Of a stretch of DNA of 64,000 nt, positions 52,726 through 61,335 are shown piece by piece. A model generated the notes under the pieces. That model was given only the letters and a program-made list of their open reading frames with translations. It was not told where the DNA came from and made no database searches. Source of the stretch: Streptomyces griseochromogenes (GTDB lineage Bacteria > Actinomycetota > Actinomycetes > Streptomycetales > Streptomycetaceae). The translations under genes and the position numbers were made by a program. Location: positions 434,001 to 498,000 of the forward strand of contig NZ_CP016279.1 in the NCBI RefSeq assembly GCF_001542625.1, given 5' to 3'. How positions within the stretch are numbered: position 1 is the stretch's first letter; each line of letters starts with the position of its first letter.

Positions 52726-53549
52726 GGCCCGTCCGGCCGGGGAGCCTTCGCGCCGTGCACGCGCGCGTACTCCTCGGCGAGCCAGGGGCCCAGGTCGTCC
52801 ACGTAGGACCGCAGGACGTCCGGGTCGCCGACGGGCTCGCGGCCGTACTCCGCCGCCCCGCGCAGCTGTGCGGCCCGCTGCGGGTAATACGTGCCGAACG
52901 CCTCGGCCATCTCCCGCAGGTCGCTCGTCCAGCCGTTCCAGCGGGGCATGACGAGGGTGAAGCCGGTGCGCACGAGGTGCCGGGACATGAACCGCACCAG
53001 GGGGCGAAGGGCGTCCTCCGAGTCCCCGGCGCCGGCGATCCGCTCGCGCCAGCGGGGGAGCCGGAGCGCGAGGTCGCCGTTGGTCTCACGGGCGAGCAGG
53101 GAGTCGGGGCGGTAGCGGGGCAGGTACTCGGCGAGGTCGTCGCCGAGCAGTGGCGTGCACAGGCAGGCGACGAACCAGGCCAGGTCGTACCGCTCCAGGT
53201 CGCTCAGCAGCCGATCCCGTCCGTACAGCAGCGTGCCGACGCCGTCGATCTGCGAGAACTCCTTGTCGAGGGACTCCCCGAGGACGCGCACGGCCTCCCG
53301 GTCGGCGTCGGCCGGCTCCTCGCGCAGGGCGACCAGCAGATCCAGGTCGCTGCGCCCCACGCGCGCGGTGCCGCGCGGGACCGACCCGTAGAGGTACGCG
53401 CTGTGCAGCCGCGCGCCGAAGCCGTCCAGCAGCCGGTCGCGTGCGGCGGCCACGACCGGACGGAAGACGTGCGGCACGCGCGCGAGGGAGCCTTCGCGCT
53501 CGATGAACCCCTGCGCGTCGAGTCCGGGACGGTGAATGGTTTCGGCCAT
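52722..53549 (-). CDS. AadA-like nucleotidyltransferase with DUF4111-type domain
   Basis: 275 residues. N-terminal polymerase-beta type nucleotidyltransferase: YLYGSVPRGTARVGRSDLDLLV with the GS motif and DxD metal pair. The C-terminal helical part resembles the AadA adenylyltransferase tail (DUF4111). Chromosomal members in Streptomyces are rarely proven resistance enzymes, so the substrate is open. Confidence 0.82.
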   Translation of the reverse strand: MAETIHRPGLDAQGFIEREGSLARVPHVFRPVVAAARDRLLDGFGARLHSAYLYGSVPRGTARVGRSDLDLLVALREEPADADREAVRVLGESLDKEFSQIDGVGTLLYGRDRLLSDLERYDLAWFVACLCTPLLGDDLAEYLPRYRPDSLLARETNGDLALRLPRWRERIAGAGDSEDALRPLVRFMSRHLVRTGFTLVMPRWNGWTSDLREMAEAFGTYYPQRAAQLRGAAEYGREPVGDPDVLRSYVDDLGPWLAEEYARVHGAKAPRPDGP

Positions 53550-53686
53550 GCGCTCACTGTGCCGTGCGTGAGCCGGCCGTGTGGCTCATTTTCGGCGCAG
53601 GCCGACGACAACAGCCCGTCCGGCGCTCGGGTACGAGGCCGTCCGGGCCGAAGCGGGGGTCCGGGGACCGCGGCCCCCGGGGACGG

Positions 53687-54361
53687 TCACCGCGACCGCT
53701 TGGCGAGCCTTTCGACGTCCAGCAGGATGACCGCCCGCGCCTCCAGGCGGAGCCACCCGCGCTGGGCGAAGTCCGCCAGCGCCTTGTTCACGGTCTCGCG
53801 CGAGGCGCCGACCAGCTGGGCCAGCTCCTCCTGCGTGAGGTCGTGCACGACATGGATGCCCTCTTCGGACTGCACACCGAAGCGGCGCGAGAGGTCCAGC
53901 AGCGCGCGCGCCACCCGGCCGGGGACGTCGGAGAAGACCAGGTCGGACATGGCGTCGTTGGTCTTGCGCAGCCGGCGGGCGACGGCGCGCAGCAGCGCGG
54001 TGGCCACCTCGGGGCGCGCGTTCAGCCAGGGCTGGAGGTCGCCGTGGCCCAGGCCCAGCAGCTTGACCTCGGTCAGCGCGGTGGCGGTCGCCGTACGCGG
54101 GCCCGGGTCGAAGAGGGACAGCTCGCCGATGAGCTCGCCGGGGCCGACCACGGCCAGCATGTTCTCGCGGCCGTCGGGTGAGGTGCGGTGGAGCTTCACC
54201 TTGCCCTCGGTGACGACATAGAGCCGGTCGCCCGGGTCGCCCTCGTGGAACAGGGAGTCGCCACGGGCGAGGGTCACCTCACTCATGGAGGCGCGCAGTT
54301 CCGCGGACTGCTCGTCGTCGAGAGCCGCGAAGAGCGGGTTGCGCCGCAGAACGTCGTCCAC
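53687..54361 (-). CDS. crp: Crp, cAMP receptor family regulator
   Basis: 224 residues from GTG 54361 (AAGGAGAG upstream), the length of S. coelicolor Crp. Cyclic-nucleotide pocket GELIGELSLFDPGPRTATATAL; HTH LTQEELAQLVGASRETVNKALADF. In Streptomyces Crp controls germination and many secondary-metabolite genes. A GTG-N6-GTCAC site 90 bp upstream (54451-54464) suggests autoregulation. Confidence 0.97.
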   Translation of the reverse strand: MDDVLRRNPLFAALDDEQSAELRASMSEVTLARGDSLFHEGDPGDRLYVVTEGKVKLHRTSPDGRENMLAVVGPGELIGELSLFDPGPRTATATALTEVKLLGLGHGDLQPWLNARPEVATALLRAVARRLRKTNDAMSDLVFSDVPGRVARALLDLSRRFGVQSEEGIHVVHDLTQEELAQLVGASRETVNKALADFAQRGWLRLEARAVILLDVERLAKRSR

Positions 54362-54450
54362 GAGTTCTCTCCTTGTCGACCTGCTCAGGGGATCTTGCTC
54401 CCCGGTGTGCCAGGGGACCGTGTTCCCCATTTTGCCGGACGATCCAAACA

Positions 54451-54464
54451 GTGTGATCTGTCAC
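54451..54464. promoter_or_regulatory. Crp-type site in the crp-nth region
   Basis: GTGTGATCTGTCAC: fits the Streptomyces Crp pattern GTG(N6)GNCAC and is nearly palindromic (TGTGATCTGTCACA). Lies between the divergent crp and nth genes. Confidence 0.6.
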
Positions 54465-54567
54465 AAGGATGCCGCACGGGTGTCCCGAGGTAAGCGGCAG
54501 GGGTCCAATCGGGGGCTGATCTTCCGGGTCCGGGGCGGATGTCGGTGCCGGGCTTTAGGCTGGCCGG

Positions 54568-55620
54568 GTGTCCAAATCGCCGGTGAGAGCACAGGCCAAG
54601 GGGGCTGGGCGGGTGGTTGTACGTCGAGATTCCGCTGTGGGCGAACAAGCCCCCGACGGAAACAGTAAAACGGGCAAAACGGCTAAAAAGGTCGCTCCTG
54701 TCAAGAAGGTTACGCCTGCCGGGAAGGCCCTGTCCGCCCCAAAGGCCACCCCGGCCAAGAAGGCCGTCGCCAAGAAGGCCGTCGGCGGGAAAGCCGTCGC
54801 CGAGAAGGCGGCGCCCGCCGAGAAGACCGCCGTGAAGCTCCCGGCGGACGAGTCCCGTACCGCCCTGGTCCGTCGCGCCCGCCGCATCAACCGCGAACTC
54901 GCCGAGGTCTACCCGTACGCCCACCCCGAGCTGGACTTCGAGAACTCCTTCCAGCTGCTGGTCGCCACGGTGCTCTCGGCCCAGACCACCGACCTGCGGG
55001 TCAACCAGACGACCCCGGCGCTCTTCGCCAGGTACCCCACTCCCGAGGACATGGCCGCCGCCAACCCGGAGGAGGTCGAGGAGATCCTGCGCCCCTGCGG
55101 CTTCTTCCGGGCCAAGACGAGGTCGGTGATAGGGCTCTCCAAGGCCCTCTCCGAGGACTTCGGCGGTGAGGTGCCGGGCCGGTTGGAGGACCTCGTCAAG
55201 CTGCCCGGAGTCGGCCGCAAGACCGCGTTCGTGGTGCTCGGCAATGCTTTCGGGCGGCCCGGGATCACCGTGGACACGCATTTCCAGCGGCTGGTCAGGC
55301 GCTGGCGGTGGACCGACGAGACCGACCCCGACAAGATCGAGGCGGCCGTCGGCGCACTGTTCCCCAAGAGCGACTGGACCGATCTGTCGCACCACGTGAT
55401 CTGGCACGGCCGCCGTATCTGCCACGCCCGCAAGCCCGCCTGCGGCGCCTGCCCCATCGCCCCGCTGTGCCCGGCCTACGGCGAGGGCGAGACCGATCCG
55501 GAGAAGGCGAAGAAGCTCCTGAAGTACGAGAAGGGCGGCTTCCCGGGCCAGCGCCTGAAGCCCCCGCAGGCCTACCTCGACGCTGGAGGCAGGCCGGCGC
55601 CGCCGCTGGGGGCCGGATGA
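54568..55620 (+). CDS. nth: endonuclease III with Lys/Ala-rich N-terminal tail
   Basis: 350 residues from GTG 54568; TAGGCT 7 nt upstream suggests a leaderless mRNA. Residues 1-95 are a low-complexity tail with KKA/AKK repeats ([16 protein letters not shown]). The core is a complete Nth: [13 protein letters not shown], helix-hairpin-helix [12 protein letters not shown] with catalytic Lys, [11 protein letters not shown] with catalytic Asp, and a [4Fe-4S] motif at Cys285, 292, 295 and 301. It removes oxidised pyrimidines. The tail probably adds DNA affinity, as in actinobacterial histone-like proteins. Confidence 0.95.
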   Translation: MSKSPVRAQAKGAGRVVVRRDSAVGEQAPDGNSKTGKTAKKVAPVKKVTPAGKALSAPKATPAKKAVAKKAVGGKAVAEKAAPAEKTAVKLPADESRTALVRRARRINRELAEVYPYAHPELDFENSFQLLVATVLSAQTTDLRVNQTTPALFARYPTPEDMAAANPEEVEEILRPCGFFRAKTRSVIGLSKALSEDFGGEVPGRLEDLVKLPGVGRKTAFVVLGNAFGRPGITVDTHFQRLVRRWRWTDETDPDKIEAAVGALFPKSDWTDLSHHVIWHGRRICHARKPACGACPIAPLCPAYGEGETDPEKAKKLLKYEKGGFPGQRLKPPQAYLDAGGRPAPPLGAG

Positions 55621-55672
55621 CGGAACGATCTCCAGGCCTTCGGGCGTTGAACACGGCAGGACGGGGGTGGCG

Positions 55673-56368
55673 ATGAGGTACACGCGCGACACGCACGAGG
55701 GCCCGGTGACGCTGCGCAAGGAGGGCCTTCCGGACTGGCTGGACCCCGTGGTGCGGGCGGCGGAGACGGTCGAGCCGCTCCAGCTCAGCCGCTTCCTGCC
55801 GCCGGAGAACGGCTCGGGGCGCCAGTCGGCCGTGCTGATCCTGTTCGGCGAGGGCGAGCGCGGCCCCGAGCTGCTGCTCATGGAGCGTTCCGGCTCCCTG
55901 CGCTCGCACGCCGGCCAGCCGTCCTTCCCCGGCGGCGCCCTCGACCCCGAGGACGGCGATCCGAACGCCGAGGGACCGCTCAGGGCCGCCCTGCGCGAGG
56001 CCGAGGAGGAGACCGGGCTCGATCCGGCGGGCGTCCAGCTCTTCGGCGTCCTGCCCGCCCTCTACATCCCGGTCAGTGGATTCGTCGTCACGCCCGTGCT
56101 CGGCTGGTGGCGCGAGCCCAGCCCGGTCGGCGTCGTCGATCCGAACGAGACGGCCCGCGTTTTCACGGTCCCCGTGGCGGATCTCACGGACCCCGTCAAC
56201 CGAGCCACCGCCGTCCACCCCAGCGGCCATCGAGGTCCGGCATTTCTGGTCGAATCGGCCCTGGTCTGGGGCTTCACGGCCGGAGTGATCGACCGTCTGC
56301 TGCACTACGCGGGGTGGGAGCGCCCCTGGGACAGGGAGAAGCGGGTCCCGCTCGACTGGCGGTCATGA
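55673..56368 (+). CDS. CoA-type NUDIX pyrophosphatase
   Basis: 231 residues from ATG 55673 (GTG 55667 also possible). The CoA-pyrophosphatase signature LRSHAGQPSFPGGALDPEDG precedes the Nudix box (ALREAEEETGLDP). The family cleaves CoA and acyl-CoA to 4'-phosphopantetheine and ADP. A 19-codon frame (55617-55676) links the nth stop and this start by ATGA overlaps at both ends and may couple translation. Confidence 0.93.
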   Translation: MRYTRDTHEGPVTLRKEGLPDWLDPVVRAAETVEPLQLSRFLPPENGSGRQSAVLILFGEGERGPELLLMERSGSLRSHAGQPSFPGGALDPEDGDPNAEGPLRAALREAEEETGLDPAGVQLFGVLPALYIPVSGFVVTPVLGWWREPSPVGVVDPNETARVFTVPVADLTDPVNRATAVHPSGHRGPAFLVESALVWGFTAGVIDRLLHYAGWERPWDREKRVPLDWRS

Positions 56369-56509
56369 CAAGGTGTCGTCCGTGCTGTGTTTTTCCGGGT
56401 GCCGTGAGCTGTGTCTTTCCGGCCGCTGTGACAGGTGCGGCCCCGCCGCGGAGCCCCGGACCCCCGGCCGAGCCGCGGGGACCGGAGTGGATAGGCGAGG
56501 CCTGAAGCG

Positions 56510-57709
56510 GTGAACGTGCTGGACATCCTGCTGCTGGTGGCGGCCGTGTGGTTCGCTGTCGTGGGCTACCGCCAGGGCTTCGTCGTCGGCATCCTGTCGG
56601 TGATCGGGTTCCTCGGCGGCGGCCTCGTGGCCGTGTACACGCTGCCCGTCATCTGGGACGCCGTGACCGACAACGCGGAGGTCGGCACCACAGCCGCCGT
56701 CGTCGCCGTGGTCGTCGTCATCGTCTGCGCCTCCATCGGCCAGGCCCTGACCACCCACCTCGGCAACAAGCTGCGCCGCTACATCACCTGGTCCCCGGCC
56801 CGCGCCCTGGACGCCACCGGCGGCGCCCTGGTCAACGTCCTCGCGATGCTGCTGGTCGCCTGGCTGATCGGCTCCGCCCTCGCCGGGACCACCCTGCCGA
56901 CGCTCGGCAAGGAGGTCCGCGGTTCCAAGGTGCTCCTCGGCGTCTCCCGGGCGCTGCCCGCGCAGGCCAACACCTGGTTCGCCGACTTCTCCACCGTCCT
57001 CGCGCAGAACGGCTTCCCGCAGGTCTTCAGCCCCTTCGCCAACGAGCCGATCACCGACGTACGGCCGCCCGACCCGGCCCTGGCGCACAGCGTGGTCGCC
57101 ACCCGTGCCCAGCGGTCCATCGTCAAGGTCACCGGCACCGCCCAGAGCTGCGGCAAGGTCCTGGAGGGCACCGGGTTCGTCTTCGCCGAGCGCCGCGTCA
57201 TGACCAACGCGCACGTCGTCGGAGGCGTCGACGAGCCCTCCGTGCAGATCGGCGGGGAAGGCCGCAAATACGCCGCCAAGGTCGTCCTGTACGACTGGAA
57301 GCGCGACATCGCCGTCCTCGACGTACCGGACCTGAAGGCGAACGCCCTCCGGTTCTCCGCGCAGGACGCGGCCGGCGGCAACGGCGCGATCGTCGCGGGC
57401 TTCCCGGAGAACGGCTCGTACGACGTCCGTGCCGCGCGGGTGCGCGGGCGCATCACGGCCAACGGCCCGGACATCTACCACCGCGGCACCGTCCGCCGCG
57501 ACGTCTACTCCCTGTACGCGACCGTCCGCCAGGGCAACTCCGGCGGCCCGCTGCTCACGCCCGAGGGCAGGGTCTACGGCGTGGTGTTCGCCAAGTCCCT
57601 CGACGACGCCGACACCGGCTACGCCCTCACGGCCGACGAGATCCAGCAGGACATCACCCGGGGGCGTACGGCAAGCGAGCGGGTGGGCACCGACAGCTGC
57701 GCCCTGTGA
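56510..57709 (+). CDS. MarP-like membrane serine protease
   Basis: 399 residues from GTG 56510. Four N-terminal helices form a CvpA-type domain (1-150). The trypsin-like domain has His235 (TNAHVVGG), Asp266 (WKRDIAVL) and Ser344 (GNSGGPLL), and a Cys pair (QSCGK, DSCAL) that could form a disulfide. Very close in layout to M. tuberculosis MarP, which protects against acid and oxidative stress from the periplasm-like space. Confidence 0.94.
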   Translation: MNVLDILLLVAAVWFAVVGYRQGFVVGILSVIGFLGGGLVAVYTLPVIWDAVTDNAEVGTTAAVVAVVVVIVCASIGQALTTHLGNKLRRYITWSPARALDATGGALVNVLAMLLVAWLIGSALAGTTLPTLGKEVRGSKVLLGVSRALPAQANTWFADFSTVLAQNGFPQVFSPFANEPITDVRPPDPALAHSVVATRAQRSIVKVTGTAQSCGKVLEGTGFVFAERRVMTNAHVVGGVDEPSVQIGGEGRKYAAKVVLYDWKRDIAVLDVPDLKANALRFSAQDAAGGNGAIVAGFPENGSYDVRAARVRGRITANGPDIYHRGTVRRDVYSLYATVRQGNSGGPLLTPEGRVYGVVFAKSLDDADTGYALTADEIQQDITRGRTASERVGTDSCAL

Positions 57710-57725
57710 TCCTCGGGGAGGGGAC

Positions 57726-57905
57726 TCAGCCGCGCGGGTGACGCAGGCGTACCGAGACCCAGCGGGCCCGGCGCCGCAGGATACGCGGAATCCCCACCCT
57801 CAGGTCCGCCTCCGCCAGCTGCGGAGTGCCTCGCTGCGGGGAACTCGGCCCGGCGGCGGAACGGCGGTTGCGGGGTGCGTCACTGTAGTCGTGCGTCCAG
57901 CCCAT
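57726..57905 (-). CDS. small basic protein (59 residues)
   Basis: ATG 57905 to TGA 57726-57728. It begins MGWTHDYSDAPRNRRS and ends RILRRRARWVSVRLRHPRG; the C-terminal half is strongly basic. GC at third positions is high, which supports coding. Ribosome site weak. It is convergent with the protease, 16 bp apart. Family unknown. Confidence 0.5.
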   Translation of the reverse strand: MGWTHDYSDAPRNRRSAAGPSSPQRGTPQLAEADLRVGIPRILRRRARWVSVRLRHPRG

Positions 57906-57991
57906 ACCCCGACGTGTGCCCCTGCCCCAAGGTCGATAACCGCCCTCGCGCCCCCCAATTGGCCTATGCGGCAGGCATGTGGCCGTTCGGG

Positions 57992-58003
57992 GAACACGTG
58001 TTC
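57992..58003. promoter_or_regulatory. LexA-like palindrome
   Basis: GAAC ACGT GTTC, a perfect 12-bp palindrome that fits the actinobacterial SOS core GAAC-N4-GTTC. 87 bp upstream of the small basic protein. Confidence 0.35.
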
Positions 58004-58033
58004 AGGAACCGGATACTCCACGCACCGGCCCGG

Positions 58034-58108
58034 TCACCGATCGGGTTCGGGGTCCTTGAGCCAGTTGATCAGCTCGGTGGAAAAGGCGCCCGGATCCTCT
58101 TCGTGCGG
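58034..58108 (-). pseudogene. duplicated 3' end of the hydrolase gene
   Basis: 58044-58108 repeats 58178-58242 with one mismatch in 65 bp. It encodes the last about 23 codons of the hydrolase (EEDPGAFSTELINWLKDPEP, then DR and TGA) without any upstream coding part. A Gly/Pro-type hairpin (cccgggggccaacccccgg) lies between the copies. Confidence 0.75.
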
Positions 58109-58167
58109 GCTGTGCTTCCCGGGGGCCAACCCCCGGACCCCCGGCCGCGCTCGGGACGGACGCTGTT

Positions 58168-59103
58168 TCAGCGGTCAGGTTCGGGGTCCTTGAGCCAGTT
58201 GATCAGCTCGGTGGAAAAGGCGCCCGGATCCTCCTCGTGCGGAAAGTGGCCGAGGCCGTCGAACAGGCGCCAGCGGTACGGGGCTTCGACGTACTCGCCC
58301 GAGCCGGCAGCGCTGCGCGTGCGGGTCACCGGATCCAGTGAGCCGTGCAGATGGAGCGTCGGCACCCGCACCGGCCGCTTCATCCTGCGGTTGAACTGGA
58401 TGCCGTCCGGGCGGGCCAGCGAGCGCACCAGCCAGCGGTACGGCTCGATCGCGCAGTGCGCGGTGGACGGGATGCACATGGCCCGTTGGTACGTCTCCAC
58501 GTCCGCGTCGTCCGGCAGCCGCGGCCCGGACCACTCCCGGATCAGCCGGCCCGTCAGGGCGCCGTCGTCGGCGGTCAGCTGCCGCTCGGGGATCCACGGC
58601 CGCTGGAACCCCCAGATGTAGGAGCTGGCGGCCGTCTGCCGCGCGTCCCGCAGCATCGCGGAGCGCCAGCGCCGGGGGTGGGGCATCGAGACCACGGCGA
58701 GCCGCCGTACGAGCTTGGGCCGCATCGCCGCGGCCGTCCACGCCAGATAGCCGCCCAGGTCGTGGCCGACCAGCGCGGCGTCCGGCTCGCCGAGCGAGCG
58801 GATCACGCCGGTGACGTCCAGGGCGAGGTTGGCGGGGTCGTAGCCGCGCGGGGTGCGGTCGCTGCCGCCGACGCCCCGCAGGTCCATGGCCACCGCCCGG
58901 TAGCCCGCGTCGGCGAGAGCGACCAGCTGGTGCCGCCAGGTCCACCAGAACTGCGGGAAGCCGTGCAGCAGCAGCACCAGGGGGCCGTCGCCGAGCTCGG
59001 CGATGTGGAAGCGCGCGCCGTTGGCGGCGACGTCCCGGTGCGTCACCTTCTCCCCGTGGGGAAGTTCGATCCGTACGGCCGACGCGGCGGCGGGCTCCGT
59101 CAT
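58168..59103 (-). CDS. alpha/beta-hydrolase, epoxide-hydrolase-like
   Basis: 311 residues from ATG 59103, overlapping the holin-like gene by ATGA. HGFPQFWWTWRHQL oxyanion region, Asp nucleophile in VGHDLGGYLAW, acid in HGSLDPVT, His in GLGHFPHEEDP. The Asp nucleophile points to epoxide or haloalkane chemistry. Same genome position as ephE in M. tuberculosis. Confidence 0.92.
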   Translation of the reverse strand: MTEPAAASAVRIELPHGEKVTHRDVAANGARFHIAELGDGPLVLLLHGFPQFWWTWRHQLVALADAGYRAVAMDLRGVGGSDRTPRGYDPANLALDVTGVIRSLGEPDAALVGHDLGGYLAWTAAAMRPKLVRRLAVVSMPHPRRWRSAMLRDARQTAASSYIWGFQRPWIPERQLTADDGALTGRLIREWSGPRLPDDADVETYQRAMCIPSTAHCAIEPYRWLVRSLARPDGIQFNRRMKRPVRVPTLHLHGSLDPVTRTRSAAGSGEYVEAPYRWRLFDGLGHFPHEEDPGAFSTELINWLKDPEPDR

Positions 59104-59588
59104 GACGCCGAGCGTGCCACAGCCTCGATGGCCTCCGGAGCCCGGTCCTGCGGCAGCTCCGGGCGCGGATGCGGCTTGGCGTTCTGCAGGACGCCCGCCG
59201 TCTCCTTCATCGACGCGGCGACCTTCTGCGGGCCCTGGCTCTTCTTGGCCTTCTTGGCGAACGCCACGCCGATCAGCGCGAGCAGCCCGGCGATCAGCAC
59301 GTTCGCCGCGAAGGACAGCAGGAAGCAGACGGCCAGGTTCCACCCGCTCCAGGTCCGAATGCCGTACGCCAGCGCGAAGTTGAGCATCGGAAGGGAGAAC
59401 ACGAGCACCGCGCCGGCCACCGAGAACGCGCCGCCGCTCATGGCGCCGCGCTTCACATCCTGCTTGAGCTGGGCCTTGGCCAGTGCGATCTCGTCGTGCA
59501 CCAGCGCCGACAATTCGGTCGTCGCCGAGGCGAACAGCTGGCCGATGCTGCGTTCGGCGCCGACCGGGCTGCCGTCGGGTGCGCTCAT
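59100..59588 (-). CDS. actinobacterial holin-X / phage-holin-family membrane protein
   Basis: 162 residues from ATG 59588 (GAGGGAG upstream). IGQLFASATTELSALVHDEIALAKAQLKQDVKRG is the typical amphipathic start, followed by two helices (about residues 45-70 and 80-105) and a Lys-rich tail. Not evidence of a prophage: the gene is a fixed part of this housekeeping block. Coupled to the hydrolase. Confidence 0.9.
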   Translation of the reverse strand: MSAPDGSPVGAERSIGQLFASATTELSALVHDEIALAKAQLKQDVKRGAMSGGAFSVAGAVLVFSLPMLNFALAYGIRTWSGWNLAVCFLLSFAANVLIAGLLALIGVAFAKKAKKSQGPQKVAASMKETAGVLQNAKPHPRPELPQDRAPEAIEAVARSAS

Positions 59589-59679
59589 CGCGTTCTCCCT
59601 CTGAAGTCTTGTCCGCCGTCTCGAAGGCCGGTCTCGATGCCGTCTCGAAGGCCGTCTTGATTTGTACCGTCTCGTCAGA

Positions 59680-61122
59680 TCATGCCGGACGACCGTCCTC
59701 ATCGCCTGCCCCGCCCGGCACTTCCTGAAGCCCGTGGCGCGCCGCGGTGGCCTTCTGGGCGGCGATCCGCCGGTGTTCCGCCGCCTTGTGCTCGTAGATC
59801 TTCGCCATCCGCAGGTGGTACGCCGGGTCGTCCTGCTCGTAGATGTCCGGGATGCCGTCCCGGTCCTCGTCGCGCTCCTCGTCCTCGCACAGCCCGCGGT
59901 ACCTGGCGTTGCGTATCTTCAGCAGCACCGTCGCACACAGGGCCGCGATCAGCGATCCGGCGAGGACGGCCGCCTTCACCTCGTCGGTCAGCACCGTGTC
60001 GCCCGCGAAGGCGAGCTCGCCGATGAGCAGCGAGACGGTGAAGCCGATCCCGGCGAGGGAGGCCACCGCGAAGATGTCGGCCCATTCCAGGTCCTCGCTG
60101 AGCTCGGCGTGGGTGAAGCGGGCGGTCAGCCAGGTGCCGCCGAAGATGCCGAGCGTCTTGCCGACGACCAGCCCGAGTACCACCCCGAGCGTCTCCGGCT
60201 TGGTGAACACGTCCCCGAGCGCCCCGCCGGATATCGCCACACCGGCGCTGAACAGCGCGAACAGCGGTACGGCGAGACCGGCCGACAGCGGCCGCACCAG
60301 ATGCTCGACGTGCTCGCCGGGCGAGTGCTCCTCCCCCTCACGGGTGGTGCAGCGCAGCATCAGGCCCATCGCGACGCCGGCGATGGTGGCGTGCACACCG
60401 CTGTTGTACATCAGCGCCCAGATCACGACCGCCAGCGGCACGTACACGTACCAGCCGCGTACGCCCTCGCGCAGCAGCAGCCAGAAGACCGCCAGTCCGG
60501 CGACCGCCCCGCCGAGCGCGGGGAAGCTGATCCGGTCGGTGAAGAAGATCGCGATGATCAGGATCGCGAAGAGGTCGTCGACGACCGCGAGGGTCAGCAG
60601 GAAGGCGCGCAGGGCGCTGGGCAGTGAGGTGCCGATGACCGCGAGGACGGCGAGTGCGAAGGCGATGTCGGTGGCGGTGGGCACCGCCCAGCCCTGTGTG
60701 GAGCCGTGGCCGGTGAGGTTGGTGAGGGTGTAGACGAGTGCCGGTACGGCCATGCCGCACAGCGCGGACACCACGGGCAGCGCGGCCGCCCTGGGGTCAC
60801 GCAGGTCCCCGGCGACCAGCTCGCGCTTGAGCTCGATGCCGGCGACGAAGAAGAACACGGCGAGGAGCCCGTCGGCGGCCCAGTGGGCCACGGAGAGGTT
60901 CAGCCCGAGGGTGCCGGGGCCGAAGTGGAAGTGGCTGACCGACTCGTAGCTGTGGCGCAGCGCGGGGATGTTCGCCCAGACCAGCGCGGCGACCGCCGCG
61001 ACCAGGAGCAGGACGCCGCCGACGGTCTCGGTGCGCAGCGCGTCCGCGACGAACGTCCGCTCGGGCAGGGACAGGCGTCCGAGAACCTTGCGGACGGTCT
61101 TCGGGGTACGGGGCGCGGCCAC
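59680..61122 (-). CDS. nhaA: NhaA-type Na+/H+ antiporter
   Basis: 480 residues from GTG 61122 (GGAGGT 7 nt upstream). About twelve helices. NhaA marks: FFFVAGIELKRELVAGDLRDP, the double Asp of the ion site (PTATDIAFALAVL and LAVVDDLFAILIIA), and LWALMY-like helix. A polar C-terminal tail of about 70 residues (DEERDEDRDGIPDIYEQDDP) is longer than in E. coli NhaA and has a calcium-loop-like DRDGIPD stretch. Shares its leader element with the CPA1 antiporter. Confidence 0.95.
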   Translation of the reverse strand: MAAPRTPKTVRKVLGRLSLPERTFVADALRTETVGGVLLLVAAVAALVWANIPALRHSYESVSHFHFGPGTLGLNLSVAHWAADGLLAVFFFVAGIELKRELVAGDLRDPRAAALPVVSALCGMAVPALVYTLTNLTGHGSTQGWAVPTATDIAFALAVLAVIGTSLPSALRAFLLTLAVVDDLFAILIIAIFFTDRISFPALGGAVAGLAVFWLLLREGVRGWYVYVPLAVVIWALMYNSGVHATIAGVAMGLMLRCTTREGEEHSPGEHVEHLVRPLSAGLAVPLFALFSAGVAISGGALGDVFTKPETLGVVLGLVVGKTLGIFGGTWLTARFTHAELSEDLEWADIFAVASLAGIGFTVSLLIGELAFAGDTVLTDEVKAAVLAGSLIAALCATVLLKIRNARYRGLCEDEERDEDRDGIPDIYEQDDPAYHLRMAKIYEHKAAEHRRIAAQKATAARHGLQEVPGGAGDEDGRPA

Positions 61123-61160
61123 GGCGGGGACCTCCGGGTCTGTGGGCAGGACGGAGCGAA

Positions 61161-61185
61161 CGCCGACCAGACTTCCCGGCACACC
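61161..61185 (-). promoter_or_regulatory. conserved antiporter leader element, copy 2
   Basis: 25 nt identical to 18297-18321; 38 nt upstream of the nhaA start. Flanking sequences differ between the two leaders, so the core is selectively kept. Confidence 0.55.
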
Positions 61186-61214
61186 TTGAGCATCGTCTCG
61201 CGTTGATGACTTTG

Positions 61215-61229
61215 CTTAGTTTACCTAAG
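61215..61229. promoter_or_regulatory. palindrome over the nhaA -10
   Basis: CTTAG TTTAC CTAAG; on the minus strand it contains TAAACT as a likely -10 of nhaA. Resembles a short iron-box-like operator; the binding protein is unknown. Confidence 0.4.
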
Positions 61230-61277
61230 ATTGCCGCGAGATGCACCCGGTGACCCGTGCGTCATGTGTGTGACGTG

Positions 61278-61318
61278 CGCAAGGGGCGCCCGGCGTGCTC
61301 TGCCGGGCGCCCCTTGCG
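61278..61318 (-). terminator. acsA terminator
   Basis: CGCAAGGGGCGCCCGGC (61278-61294), 7-nt loop, GCCGGGCGCCCCTTGCG (61302-61318): 17-bp perfect stem, 17 nt after the acsA stop. Confidence 0.8.
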
Positions 61319-61335
61319 TCGTACTGCCGTACCGC

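Noticed and set aside
53560..53600. Hairpin with TTTT near the AadA-like start as a terminator
   Set aside because: No plus-strand gene ends there; the stem is only 6 bp and lies next to the start of a minus-strand gene.
59100..59588. Holin-family gene as a sign of a prophage
   Set aside because: It is coupled to housekeeping genes in an order shared with other actinobacteria, and no phage structural or integrase gene is nearby.
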